A program made the position numbers and the translations under genes. Shown one piece after another: positions 30,421 to 46,060 of a DNA stretch of 64,000 nucleotides. Source of the DNA: Megascapheus bottae (taxonomy: Eukaryota; Chordata; Mammalia; Rodentia; Geomyidae); contig JANJXV010000151.1 of the NCBI GenBank assembly GCA_024803745.1, positions 682,001-746,000 of the forward strand, read 5' to 3'. The notes under the pieces are model-generated. The model did not search any database, had not been told where the DNA came from, and saw only the letters and a program-made list of their open reading frames with translations. How positions within the stretch are numbered: position 1 is the first letter of the stretch; every line of letters starts with the position of its first letter.

Positions 30421-33400
30421 AAATGCATTGTGAATTCACACACCTCCATTCTATGACTTCACACACCTCTATTCTGACTTCACACACATCCATTCTGACT
30501 TCACACACCTCAATTCTGTGACTTGACACAACTCCATTCTATGATTTCACACACCTCCATTCTATGACTTCACACACCTCCATTATATGACTTCACACAC
30601 CTCCTTTCTGAGTTGACACACCTCCATTCTATGACTTCACACACCTCCAATCTGACTTCACCCACCTCCATTTTATGACTTCACACACTTCCATTCTGTG
30701 ACTTCAAAAACCTCAATTCTATGACTACACACACCTCCATTGTGACTTCACACACCATCATTCTATGAGTTCACACACCGCCATTCTGACTTCACTCACC
30801 TCCATTCTATGACTTCACACAGCTCCATTCTGATTTCACACAGCTACATTCTATGACTTCTCACACATCTTCTGACTTCACACACCTGCATTCTGTGACT
30901 TCACACACCTCCATTGTGATTTCACACACCTCCATTCTCTGACGACAAACACCTCCATTCTGTGACTTCACACACCTCCATTCTATGACTTCACACACCT
31001 CAATTCTATGACTTCACACACCCCCATTGTGTGACTTCACACACCTCCATTCTATGACTTCACACACCTCCATTCTGTGACTTCACACACCTCCATTCTG
31101 AGTTCACACACCTCCATTTTGTGATTTCACACACCTCCATTCTGTGACTTCACACACCTGCATTCTATGACCTCACACACCTCCATTCTATGACTTCGCA
31201 CACCTGCATTGTGACTTCACACACCTCCATTCTATGAGTTCACACACCTCCATTCTGACTTCACACACCTCCATTCTATGACTTCACACACCTCCATTCT
31301 GACTTCACCCTCCTTCATTCTATGACGTCACACAACTCCATCTGACTTCACACACCTCCATTCCATGACTTCATACACCTGCATTCGATGAATTCACACA
31401 CCTCCATTCTTTGTCTTCATGCACCTCCATTCTATGAGTTCACACACCTCCATTCTGTGACTTCACACACCTTTATTGTTTGACTTCACACACCTCCATT
31501 CTTTGACTTCACACACCTACATTCCATGACTTCACACACTTCCATTCTATGAGTTCACACACCTCCATTCTATGAGTTCACACACCTCCATTTTGACTTC
31601 ACACACCTCCATTCTTTGACTTCATACACCTACATTCTCACTTCAGAAACATCCATTCTATGACTTCACGCACCTCCATTATATGACTTCACACACCTCA
31701 TTTCTGAGTTGACACACCTCCATTATGTGATTTCACACACCTCCAATTTGACTTCACACACCCCCATTCTATGACTTCACACACCCCCATTGTGACTTCA
31801 CACATTCCATTCTATGAGTTCACACACCTCCATTCTGACTTCACACACCTCCATTCTATGGCTTCACACAGCTGCATTCTGACTTCAGACACCTTCATTC
31901 TGTGACTTCACACACCTCCATTCTGTGACTTCACACACCTCCATTTTGACTTCACACACTTCCATTCTTTGACTTAACATACCTGCATTCTGTGACTTCA
32001 CACACCACAATTGTTTGACTTCACACACCTATATTCTTGGACTTCACACACCTCCATTCCATGACTTCACACATCTCCATTTTATGAGTTCACACACCTC
32101 CATTTTGACTTCACACACCTCCATTCTATGACTTCACACACCTTCATTCTACTTCGGAAACATCCATTCTATGACTTCACACACCTCCATTCTATGACTT
32201 CACAAACCTCCATGCTCGACTTCACACACCTCCATTCTGAGTTCACACACCTCAATTCCATGACTTCACACACCTCAATTTTCACTTCACACACCTCCAT
32301 TCTATGATTTCACACAATTCCATTCTATGACTTCACACACCTCCATTCTTTGACTTCACACACCTCCATTGTGAGTTCACACACCTCCATTCTGTGACTT
32401 CACACACCTCCATTATGTAACTTCACACACCTCCATTCTGTGACTTCACGCACCTCCATTCTATGATTTCTCACACCTCCATTCTATTAATTCACACACC
32501 TCCATTCTGTGACTTCACACATCTCCATTCTATGACTTCCCACACCTCCATTCTGTGACTTCACACACCTCCATTCTGAGTTCACAAACCTCCATTCTGT
32601 GACTTAACGCACCTTTATTCTGTGACTTCACACACCTCCATTCTATGACTTCACACACCTCCATTCTATGAGTTCACACACCTCCAGTCTTTGACTTCAC
32701 ACCGCTCCATTCTGTGACTTCACACACCTCCATTCTATAACTTCTCACACGTCCATTGTGACTTCCCACACCTCCAATCTGAGTTCACACACCTCCGTTC
32801 TGACTTCACACACTTCCATTCTATGACTTCACACACCTCCGTTCTGTGACTTCACACACCTCAATTCTGTGACTTCACACGCCTCCATTATGACTTCACA
32901 CACCTCTATTCTATGACTTCACACACCTCCATTCTATGACTTCACAAACCTAGATTCTGTGACTTCACACACCTCCATTCTGAGTTCACACACCTCCACT
33001 CTGTGACTTAACACACCTCCATTTTGTGACTTCACACACCTCCATTCTGAGTTCACACACCTCCATTCTGTGACTTCACACACCTCCATTCTGACTTCAC
33101 ACAGCTCCATTCTATGACTTCACACACCTCCATTCTATGCCTTCACACACCTCCATTCTATGACTTCACACACCTCCATTCTATGACTTCACACACCTCC
33201 ATTCTATGACTTCACAAACCTCCATTCTGTGCCTTCACACACCTCAATCCTGTGACTTCACACACCTCCATTATGACTTCACACACCCCCATTCTATGAC
33301 TTCACACACCCCCATTGTGACTTCACACACTCCATTCTATGAGTTCACACACCTCCATTCTGACTTCACACACTTCCATTCTATGGCTTTACACAGCTGC

Positions 33401-36400
33401 ATTCTGACTTCAGACACCTCCATTTGTGACTTCACACACCACAATTTTGACTTCAAACACCTTCATTCTGTGACTTCACACACCTCCATTCTGTGACTTC
33501 ACACACCTCCATTTTGACTTCACACACTTCCATTCTTTGACTTAACACACCTACATTCTGTGACTTCACACACCACCATTGTTTGACTTCACAACCTATA
33601 TTCTTGGACTTCACACACCTCCATTCCATGACTTCACACATCTCCATTTTTGAGTTCACACACCTCCAATTTGACTTCACACACCTCCATTCTATGACTT
33701 CACACACCTTCATTCTACTTCAGAATCATCCATTCTATGACTTCACACACCTCCATTCTATGACTTCACAAACCTCCATTCTGTGACTTCACACACCTCC
33801 GTTCTGAGTTCACACACCTCAATTCCATGACTTCAAACACCTCAATTCTCACTTCACACACCTCCATTCTATGACTTCACACAATTCCCTTCAATGACTT
33901 CACACACCTCCATTCTTTGACTTCACACACCTCCATTGTGAGTTCACACACCTCCATTCTGTGACTTCACACACCTCCATTCTGAGTTCACAAACCTCCA
34001 TTCTGTGACTTAACGCACCTTCATTCTGTGACTTCACACACCTCCATTCTATGAGTTCACACACGTCCATTCTATGACTTCACACACCTCCAGTCTTTGA
34101 CTTCACACCCCTCCATTCTGTGACTTCACACACCTCCATTCTATAACTTCACACACTTCCATTGTGACTTCCCACACCTCCAATCTATGACTTCACACAC
34201 CTCCATTCTGTGACTTCACACACCTTCATTCTGAGTTCACACACCTCCATTCTTTGACTTCACACACCTCCAATCTGACTTCACACACCTCCATTCTGTG
34301 ACTTCACACACCTTCATTCTGAGTTCACACACCTCCATTCTTTGACTTCACACACCTCCAATCTGACTTCACACACCTCCATTCTATGACTTCACAAACC
34401 TCCATTCTGTGCCTTCACACACCTCAATTCTCTGACTTCACACACCTCCATTATGACTTCACACACCCCCATTCTATGACTTCACACACCCCCATTGTGA
34501 CTTCACACACTCCATTCTATGAGTTCACACACCTCCATTCTGACTTCACACACTTCCATTCTATGGCTTCACACAGCTGCATTCTGACTTCAGACAACTC
34601 CATTTGTGACTTCACACACCACAATTTTGACTTCAAACACCTTCATTCTGTGACTTCACACACCTCCATTCTATGACTTCACACCTCCATTCTATGAGTT
34701 CACACACGTCCATTCTGTGACTTCACACACCTCCATTCTGTGACTTCACACACCTCCATTCTGAGTTCAAACACCTCCGTTCTGTGACTTAACACACCTC
34801 CATTCTGTGACTTCACACACCTCCATTCTGAGTTCGCACACCTCCATTCTGTGACTTCCCACGCCTCCATTATGACTTCACACACCTACATTCTATGAAT
34901 TCACACACCTCCATTCTATGAGTTCACACAGCTAGATTCTGTGACTTCACACACCTCCATTCTGAGTTCACACACCTCCATTCTCTGAATTCACACACCT
35001 CCATTCTGACTTCACAGAGCTCCATAAAATGACTTCACACACCTCCATTCTGTGACTTCGCACACCTCCATTCTGACTTCACACAGCTCCATTCTCTGAC
35101 TTCCCACACCTCCATTCTATGATTTCACACACCTCCATTCTATGACTTCACACACCTCCATTCTGTGACTTCACACACCTCCATTCTGAGTTCAAACACC
35201 TCCGTTCTGTGACTTAACACACCTCCATTCTGTGACTTCACACACCTCCATTCTGAGTTCGCACACCTCCATTCTGTGACTTCACATACCTCCATTCTGA
35301 CTTCACACAGCTCCATTCTATGACTTAACACACCTTCATTCTTACTTATCAAACATCCATTCTATGACTTCACACACCTCCATTCTATGACTTCACACAG
35401 TTGCATTCTATGACTTCACACACCTCCATTCTGTGACTTCACACACCTCAATTCTGTGACTTCACACACCTCCATTATGACTTCACACACATCCATTCTA
35501 TGACTTCACACACCTCCAATCTATGACTTCACACACCTCCATTCAGTGACTTCACACACCTCCATTCTGAGTTCACACACCTCCATTCTTTGACTTCACA
35601 CACCTCCAATCTGACTTCACACAGCTCCATTCTATGACTTCACACACCTCCATTCTGTGACTTCACACACCTCCATTCTATGACTTCACACACCTCCATT
35701 GTGATTTCACACACCTCCATTCTATGAGTTCACACACCTCCATTCTGACTTCACACACCACCATTCTATGACTTCACACACCTCCATTCTGACTTCACAC
35801 ACCTCCATTCTATGAATTCACACAACTCCATTCTGACTTCACACACCTCCATTATGTGACTACACACACCTCCATTATATGACTTCACACACCTCCATTC
35901 TGTGACTTCACACACCTCCATTCTATGACTTCACACACCTCCATTGTGACTTCACACACCTCCATTCTATGAGTTCACACACCTCCATTCTGACTTCACA
36001 CACCACCATTCTATGACTTCACACACCTCCATTCTGACTTCACACACCTCCATTCTATGACTTCACACAACTCCATTCTGACTTCACACACCTCCATTCT
36101 GTGACTTCACACACCTCCATTATATGACTTCACACACCTCCATTCTGTGACTTCAAACATCTCCATTCTATGACTTCACACACCGCGATTCTGTGACTTC
36201 ACACACCTACATTGTGACTTCACACACCTCCATTCTATGAGTTCACACAAATGCATTGTGAATTCACACACCTCCATTCTGTGACTTCACACACCTCCAT
36301 TCTGACTTCACACAACTCCATTCTGACTTCACACACCTCAATTCTGTGACTTAACACAACTCCATTCTATGATTTCACACACCTCCATTCTATGACTTCA

Positions 36401-37774
36401 CACACCTCCATTCTATAACTTCACACACCTCCTTTCTGAGTTGACACACCTCCATTCTATGACTTCACACACCTCCAATCTGACTTCACACACCTCCATT
36501 TATGACTTAACACACCTTCATTCTTACATAACAAACATCCATTCTATGTCTTCACACACCTCCATTCTATGAATTCAAACTCCTCCATTCTATGACTTCA
36601 CACACCTTTATTGTATGACTTCACACACCTCCATTCTGTGACTTCACACACTTCAGTTCTGTGACTTCACACACCTCCATTATGACTTCACACACATCCA
36701 TTCTATGACGTCACACACCTCCAATCTGACTTCACACACCTCCATTTTATGACTTAACACACCTTCATTCTTACTTAACAAACATCCATTCTATGACTTC
36801 ACACACCTCCATTCTATGAATTCACACTCCTCAATTCTATGACTTCACACACCTCCATTCTATGACTTCAGACACCTCCATTCTGTGACTTCACACACCT
36901 CAATTCTGTGACTTCACACACCTCCATTATGACTTCACACACATCCATTCTATGACTTCACACACCTCCAATCTATGACTTCACACACCTCCATTCTGTG
37001 ACTTCACACACCTTCATTCTGAGTTCACACACCTCCATTCTTTGACTTCACACACCTCCAATCTGACTTCACACACCTCCATTCTATGACTTCACAAACC
37101 TCCATTCTGTGCCTTCACACACCTCAATTCTGTGACTTCACACCTCCACTATGACTTCACACACCCCCATTCTATGACTTCACACACCCCCATTGTGACT
37201 TCACACACTCCATTCTATGAGTTCACACACCTCCATTCTGAGTTCACACACTTCCATTCTATGGCTTCACACATCTGCACTCTGACTTCAGACAACTCCA
37301 TTTGTGACTTCACACACCACAATTTTGTCTTCAAACACCTTCATTCTGTGACTTCACACACCTCCATTCTGTGACTTCACACACCTCCATTTTGACTTCA
37401 CACACTTCCATTCTTTGACTTAACTCACCTGCATTCTGTGACTTCACACGCCACCATTGTTTGACTTCACAACCTATATTCTTGGACTTCACACACCTCC
37501 ATTCCATGACTTCACACATCTCCATTTTATGAGTTCACACACCTCCAATTTGACTTCACACACCTCCATTCTATGACTTCACACACCTTCATTCTACTTC
37601 AGAAACATCCATTCTATGACTTCACACACCTCCATTCTATGACTTCACAAACCTCCATTCTGTGACTTCACACACCTCCATTCTGTGACTTCACACACCT
37701 CAATTCTGTGACTTCACACACCTCCATTCTATGATTTCTCACACCTCCATTCTATTAATTCACACACCTCCATT
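29755..37774 (+). repeat. About 8 kb macro-block, copy 1
   Basis: From about 29,755 the monomer order is repeated from about 37,775 onward. The offset is 8062 bp at AAATGCATTG (30421/38483) and rises to 8200 bp at CCTCATTTCTG (31696/39896) and TATATTCTTGGA (32030/40230, 33597/41797). The change reflects a 138 bp, six-monomer gain in the second copy. Two TATATTCTTGGA subtypes alternate here: TTCACACACC at 32030 and TTCACAACC at 33597 and 37475. Perfect TGACGTCA palindromes occur at 31323 and 36716. No gene is supported. Confidence 0.8.
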
Positions 37775-39220
37775 CTGACTTCACACAGCTCCATTCTATG
37801 ACTTCACACACCTCCATTCTGTGCCTTCACACACCTCCATTCTATGACTTAACACACCTTCATTCTTACTTAACAAACATCCATTCTATGACTTCACACA
37901 CCTCCATTCTATGACTTCACACACCCCCATTCTATGACTTCACACACCTCCATTCTGTGACTTCACATACCTCAATTCTGTGACTTCACACACCTCCATT
38001 ATGACTTCACACACATCCATTCTATGACTTCACACAGCTCCATTCTATGACTTCACACACCTCCATTCTGTGACTTCACACACCTCCATTCTGAGTTCAC
38101 ACAGCTCCATTCTATGTCTTCACACACCTCCATTCTGTGACTTCACACACCTCCATTCTATGACTTCACACACCTCCATTGTGACTTCACACACCTCCAT
38201 TCTATGAGTTCACACACCTCCATTCTGACTTCACACACCTCCATTTTATGACTTCACACACCTCCATTCTGACTTCACACACCTCCATTCTATGACTTCA
38301 CACAACTCCATTCTGACTTCACCAACCCCATTCTGTGACTTCACACACCTCCATTATATGGCTTCACACACCTCCATTCTGTGACTTCAAAAACCTCCAT
38401 TCTATGACTTCACACACCTCCATTCTGTGACTTCACACACCTACATTGTGACTTCACAGACCTCCATTCTATGAGTTCACACAAATGCATTGTGAATTCA
38501 CACACCTCCATTCTATGACTTCACAGACCTCTATTCTGACTTCACACACATCCATTCTGACTTCACACACCTCAATTCTGTGACTTAACACAACTCCATT
38601 CTATGATTTCACACACCTCTATTCTATGACTTCACACACCTCCATTATATGACTTCACACACCTCCTTTCTGAGTTGACACACCTCCATTCTATGACTTC
38701 ACACACCTCCAATCTGACTTCACCCACCTCCATTTTATGACTTCACACACTTCCATTCTGTGACTTCAAAAACCTCAATTCTATGACTACACACACCTCC
38801 ATTGTGACTTCACACACCATCATTCTATGAGTTCACACACCGCCATTCTGACTTCACTCACCTCCATTCTATGACTTCACACAGCTCCATTCTGACTTCA
38901 CACAGCTCCATTCTATGACTTCGCACACATCTTCTGACTTCACACACCTCCATTCTGTATCTTCACACACCTCCATTCTGATTTCACACACCTCCATTCT
39001 CTGACGACAAACACCTCCATTCTGTGACTTCACACACCTCCATTCTATGACTTCACACACCTCAATTCTATGACTTCACACACCCCCATTGTGTGACTTC
39101 ACACACCTCCATTCTATGACTTCACACACCTCCATTCTGTGACTTCACACACCTCCATTCTGAGTTCACACACCTCCATTTTGTGATTTCACACACCTCC
39201 ATTCTGTGACTTCACACACC

Positions 39221-39358
39221 TCCATTCTATGACTTCACACACCTAAAGTCTATGACTTCACAAACCTCCATTCTATGACTTCACACACCTCCATTCTGTG
39301 ACTTCACACACCTCCATTCTTTGACTTCACACACCTCCATTCTGTGACTTCACACACC
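39221..39358 (+). repeat. 138 bp six-monomer insertion (marker CACCTAAAGTC)
   Basis: Between the TTTGTGATTTC monomer and the CACCTGCATTCTCTGACC monomer, this copy has six extra 23 bp units, including a unique CACCTAAAGTCTATG variant. The block-1 equivalent near 31,150 lacks them. The 13,060 bp copy at about 52,281-52,418 has them. The gain thus came after the 8.2 kb duplication and before the 13 kb one, unless block 1 lost them. Confidence 0.85.
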
Positions 39359-42300
39359 TGCATTCTCTGACCTCACACACCTCCATTCTATGACTTCGCA
39401 CACCTGCATTGTGACTTCACACACCTCCATTCTATGAGTTCACACACCTCCATTCTGACTTCACACACCTCCATTCTATGACTTCACACACCTCCATTCT
39501 GACTTCACACTCCTCCATTCTATGACTTCACACAACTCCATCTGACTTCACACACCTCCATTCCATGACTTCATACACCTGCATTCGATGAATTCACACA
39601 CCTCCATTCTTTGTCTTCATGCACCTCCATTCTATGAGTTCACACACCTCCATTCTGTGACTTCACACACCTTTATTGTTTGACTTCACACACCTCCATT
39701 CTTTGACTTCACACACCTACATTCCATGACTTCACACACTTCCAATCTATGAGTTCACACACCTCCATTCTATGAGTTCACACACCTCCATTTTGACTTC
39801 ACACACCTCCATTCTTTGATTTCATACACCTACATTCTCACTTCAGAAACATCCATTCTATGACTTCACGCACCTCCATTATATGACTTCAAACACCTCA
39901 TTTCTGAGTTGACACACCTCCATTCTGTGATTTCACACACCTCCAATTTGACTTCACACACCCCCATTCTATGACTTCACACACCCCCATTGTGACTTCA
40001 CACACTCCATTCTATGAGTTCACACACCTCCATTCTGACTTCACACACCTCCATTCTATGGCTTCACACAGCTGCATTCTGACTTCAGACACCTTCATTC
40101 TGTGACTTCACACACCTCCATTCTGTGACTTCACACACCTCCATTTTGACTTCACACACTTCCATTCTTTGACTTAACATACCTGCATTCTGTGACTTCA
40201 CACACCACAATTGTTTGACTTCACACACCTATATTCTTGGACTTCACACACCTGCATTCCATGACTTCACACATCTCCATTTTATGAGTTCACACACCTC
40301 CATTTTGACTTCACACACCTCCATTCTATGACTTCACACACCTTCATTCTACTTCGGAAACATCCATTCTATGACTTCACACACCTCCATTCTATGACTT
40401 CACAAACCTCCATGCTCGACTTCACACACCTCCATTCTGAGTTCACACACCTCAATTCCGTGACTTCACACACCTCAATTTTCACTTCACACACCTCCAT
40501 TCTATGACTTCACACAATTCCATTCTATGACTTCACACACCTCCATTCTTTGACTTCACACACCTCCATTGTGAGTTCACACACCTCCATTCTGTGACTT
40601 CACACACCTCCATTATGTAACTTCACACACCTCCATTCTGTGACTTCATGCACCTCCATTCTATGATTTCTCACACCTACATTCTATTTATTTACACACC
40701 TCCATTCTGTGACTTCACACATCTCCATTCTATGACTTCCCACACCTCCATTCTGTGACTTCACACACCTCCATTCTGAGTTCACAAACCTCCATTCCGT
40801 GACTTAACGCACCTTTATTCTGTGACTTCACACACCTCCATTCTATGACTTCACACACCTCCATTCTATGAGTTTACACACCTCCAGTCTTTGACTTCAC
40901 ACCGCTCCATTCTGTGACTTCACACACCTCCATTCTATAACTTCTCACACGTCCATTGTGACTTCCCACACCTCCAATCTGAGTTCACACACCTCCGTTC
41001 TGACTTCACACACTTCCATTCTGTGACTTCACACACCTCCGTTCTGTGACTTCACACACCTCAATTCTGTGAGTTCACACGCCTCCATTATGACTTCACA
41101 CACCTCTATTCTATGACTTTACACACCTCCATTCTATGACTTCACAAACCTAGATTCTGTGACTTCACACACCTCCATTCTGAGTTCACACACCTCCACT
41201 CTGTGACTTAACACACCTCCATTTTGTGACTTCACACACCTCCATTCTGAGTTCACACACGTCCATTCTGTGACTTCACACACCTCCATTCTGACTTCAC
41301 ACAGCTCCATTCTATGACTTCACACACCTCCATTCTGTGCCTTTACACAACTCCATTCTATGACTTCACACACCTCCATTCTATGACTTCACACACCTCC
41401 ATTCTATGACTTCACAAACCTCCATTCTGTGCCTTCACACACCTCAATCCTGTGACTTCACACACCTCCATTATGACTTCACACACCCCCATTCTATGAC
41501 TTCACACACCCCCATTGTGACTTCACACACTCCATTCTATGAGTTCACACACCTCCATTCTGACTTCACACACTTCCATTCTATGGCTTTACACAGCTGC
41601 ATTCTGACTTCAGACACCTCCATTTGTGACTTCACACACCACAATTTTGACTTCAAACACCTTCATTCTGTGACTTCACACACCTCCATTCTGTGACTTC
41701 ACACACCTCCATTTTGACTTCACACACTTCCATTCTTTGACTTAGCACACCTACATTCTGTGACTTCACACACCACCATTGTTTGACTTCAAAACCTATA
41801 TTCTTGGACTTCACACACCTCCATTCCATGACTTCACACATCTCCATTTTTGAGTTCACACACCTCCAATTTGACTTCACACACCTCCATTCTATGACTT
41901 CACACACCTTCATTCTACTTCAGAATCATCCATTCTATGACTTCACACACCTCCATTCTATGACTTCACAAACCTCCATTCTGTGACTTCACACACCTCC
42001 GTTCTGAGTTCACACACCTCAATTCCATGACTTCAAACACCTCAATTCTCACTTCACACACCTCCATTCTATGACTTCACACAATTCCATTCAATGACTT
42101 CACACACCTCCATTCTTTGACTTCACACACCTCCATTGTGAGTTCACACACCTCAATTCTGTGACTTCACACACCTCCATTCTGAGTTCACAAACCTCCA
42201 TTCTGTGACTTAACGCACCTTCATTCTGTGACTTCACACACCTCCATTCTATGACTTCACACCCCTCCATTCTGTGACTTCACACACCTCCATTCTATAA

Positions 42301-43311
42301 CTTCACACACTTCCATTGTGACTTCCCACACCTCCAATCTATGACTTCACACACCTCCATTCTGTGACTTCACACACCTTCATTCTGAGTTCACACACCT
42401 CCATTCTTTGACTTCACACACCTCCAATCTGACTTCACACACCTCCATTCTGTGACTTCACACACCTTCATTCTGATTTCACACACCTCCATTCTTTGAC
42501 TTCACACACCTCCAATCTGACTTCACACTCCTCCATTCTATGACTTCACAAACCTCCATTCTGTGCCTTCACACACCTCAATTCTCTGACTTCACACACC
42601 TCCATTATGACTTCACACACCCCCATTCTAGGACTTCACACACCCACATTGTGACTTCACACACTCCATTCTATGAGTTCACACACCTCCATTCTGACTT
42701 CACACACTTCCATTCTATGGCTTCACACAGCTGCATTCTGACTTCAGACAACTCCATTTGTGACTTCACACACCACAATTTTGGCTTCAAACACCTTCAT
42801 TCTGTGACTTCACACACCTCCATTCTATGAGTTCACACACCACCATTCTATGACTTCACACACCTCCATTCTATGAGTTCACACACGTCCATTCTGTGAC
42901 TTCACACACCTCCATTCTATAACTTCACACACTTCCATTGTGACTTCACACACCTCCAATCTGAGTTCACACACCTCCGTTCTGACTTCAAACACCTCCA
43001 TTCTATGACTTCACACACCTGAATTCTGTGACTTCACACGCCTCCATTATGACTTCACACACCTCCATTCTATGACTTTACACACCTCCATTCTATGACT
43101 TCACACAGCTAGATTCTGTGACTTCACACACCTCCATTCTGAGTTCAAACACCTCCGTTCTGTGACTTAACACACCTCCATTCTGTGACTTCACACACCT
43201 CCATTCTATAACTTCACACACTTCCATTGTGACTTCACACACCTCCAATCTGAGTTCACACACCTCCGTTCTGACTTCACACACCTCCATTCTATGACTT
43301 CACACACCTCC

Positions 43312-46060
43312 ATTCTGTGACTTCGCACACCTCCATTCTGACTTCAAACAGCTCCATTCTCTGACTTCCCAAACCTCCATTCTATGATTTCACACACCTC
43401 CATTCTATGACTTCACACACCTCCATTCTGTGACTTCACACACCTCCATTCTGAGTTCAAACACCTCCATTCTGTGACTTAACACACCTCCATTCTGTGA
43501 CTTCACACACCTCCATTCTTAGTTCGCACACCTCCATTCTGTGACTTCACATACCTCCATTCTGACTTCAAACAGCTCCATTCTATGACTTCACACACCT
43601 CCATTCTGTGCCTTCACACACCTCCATTCTATGACTTAACACACCTTCATTCTTACTTAAAAAACATCCATTCTATGACTTCACACACCTCCATTCTATG
43701 ACTTCACACACCTCCATTCTATGACTTTACACACCTCCATTCTGTGACTTCACACACCTCAATTCTGTGACTTCACACACCTCCATTATGACTTCACACA
43801 CATCCATTCTATGACTTCACACACCTCCAATCTATGACTTCACACACCCATTCTGTGACTTCGCACACCTCCATTCTGAGTTCACACAGCTCCATTCTAT
43901 GACTTCACACACCTCCAATCTGACTTCACACAGCTCCATTCTATGACTTCACACACCTCCATTCTGTGACTTCACACACCTCCATTCTATGACTTCACAC
44001 ACCTCCATTGTGACTTCACACACCTCCATTCTATGAGTTCACACACCTCCATTCTGACTTCACACACCACCATTCTATGACTTCACACACCTCCATTCTG
44101 ACTTCACACACCTCCATTCTATGACTTCACACAACTCCATTCTGACTTCACACACCTCCATTCTGTGACTTCACACACCTCCATTATATGACTTCACACA
44201 ACTCCATTCTGTGACTTCAAACACCTCCATTCTATGACTTCACACACCTCCATTCTGTGACTTCACACACCTACATTGTGACTTCACACACCTCCATTCT
44301 ATGAGTTCACACAAATGCATTGTGAATTCACACACCTCCATTCTGTGACTTCACACACCTCCATTCTGACTTCACACAACTCCATTCTGACTTCACACAC
44401 CTCCATTCTGTGACTTAACACAACTCCATTCTCTGATTTCACACACCTCCATTCTGTGACTTCACACACCTCAATTCTGTGACTTCACACACCTCCATTA
44501 TGACTTCACACACATCCATTCTATGACTTCACACACCTCCAATCTATGACTTCACACACCTCCATTCTGTGACTTCACACACCTTCATTCTGAGTTCACA
44601 CACCTCCATTCTTTGACTTCACACACCTCCAATCTGACTTCACACACCTCCATTCTATGACTTCACAAACCTCCATTCTGTGCCTTCACACACCTCAATT
44701 CTGTGACTTCACACATCTACATTATGACTTCACACACCCCCATTCTATGACTTCACACACCCCCATTGTGACTTCACACACTCCATTCTATGAGTTCACA
44801 CACCTCCATTCTGACTTCACACACTTCCATTCTATGGCTTCACACAGCTGCATTCTGACTTCAGACAACTCCATTTGTGACTTCACACACCACAATTTTG
44901 ACTTCAAACACCTTCATTCTGTAACTTCACACACCACCATTCTGTGACTTCACACACCTCCATTTTGACTTCACACACTTCCATTCTTTGACTTAACTCA
45001 CCTGCATTCTCTGACTTCACACACCACCATTGTTTGACTTCACAACCTATATTCTTGGACTTCACACACCTCCATTCCATGACTTCACACATCTCCATTT
45101 TATGAGTTCACACACCTCCAATTTGACTTCACACACCTCCATTCTATGACTTCACACACCTTCATTCTACTTCAGAAACATCCATTCTATGACTTCATAC
45201 ACCTCCATTCTATGACTTCACAAACCTCCATTCTGTGACTTCACACACCTCCGTTAGGAGTTCACACACCTCAATTCCGTGACTTCACACACCTCAATTC
45301 TCACTTCACACACCTCCATTCTATGACTTCACACAATTCCATTCTATGACTTCACACACCTCCATTCTTTGACTTCACACACCTCCTTTGTGAGTTCACA
45401 CACCTCCATTCTGTGACTTCACACACCTCCATTCTGTGACTTCACACACCTCCATTCTGTGACTTCACACACCTCCATTCTATGATTTCTCACACTTCCA
45501 TTCTATTAATTCACACACCTCCATTCTGTGACTTCACACAACTCCAATCTATGACTTCCCACACCTCCATGCTGTGACTTCGCACACCTCCATTCTGAGT
45601 TCACAAACCTCCATTCTGTGACTTAACTCACCTTCATTCTTTGACTTCACACACCTCCATTCTATGACTTCACAGACCTCCAGTCTTTGACTTAACACCT
45701 CTCCATTCTGTGACTTCACACACCTCCATTCTATAACTTCACACACTTCCATTGTGACTTCCCACACCTACAATCTGAGTTCACACACCTCCGTTCTGAC
45801 TTCACACACCTCCATTCTATGACTTCACACACCTCCATTCTATGACTTCACACACCTGAATTCTGTGACTTCACACGACTCCATTATGACTTCACACACC
45901 TCCATTCTATGACTTCACACACCGCCATTCTATGACTTCACACAGCTAGATTCTGTGACTTCACACACCTCCATTCTGAGTTCACACACCTCCATTCTCT
46001 GACTTCACACACCTCCATTCTGACTTCACAGAGCTCCATAAAATGACTTCACACACCTCC
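43312..46060 (+). repeat. Sub-repeat S, copy 1 (2749 bp)
   Basis: The run ATTCTGTGACTTCG starts at 43312, 46061 and 49057. Offsets to the next copy are 2749 bp at CTTACTTAAAAAAC (43652/46401) and at AAATGCATTG (44313/47062), then 2996 bp from about 44,657 onward. The 247 bp change reflects a run of monomers present near 47,190-47,440, including CTCCTTTCTGAGTTG, that is absent here. Private differences from copy 2 include CTCCGTTAGGAG near 45,250. Confidence 0.85.

Noticed and set aside
33206..33496. 96-residue + strand reading frame, repeated at 34386, 41406, 42540, 44657, 47653, 54466, 55692 and 57430
   Set aside because: It is translated satellite. It is open only because 21 bp and mutated units remove the usual stop. 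Its recurrence follows the HOR offsets (8200, 13060, 2996), and the copy at 61912 is broken by a one-base insertion near 62,071, so there is no sign of coding constraint.
33453..33713. 86-residue minus strand frame rich in CEV/CVKS/EWR repeats, also at 41653, 54713 and 62160
   Set aside because: This is the reverse complement of the same monomers, in which three 23 bp units give a 23-residue period. It overlaps the + strand chance frame, has no hydrophobic segment or known domain, and no codon or start context of its own.
33583..33786. 67-residue + strand frame with FTHLHS repeats, also at 41783, 54843 and 62290
   Set aside because: It is another satellite frame lying over the TATATTCTTGGA cassette. 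Its existence depends on the 2 bp loss (CCATTTTTGAG) in that subtype, not on a gene.
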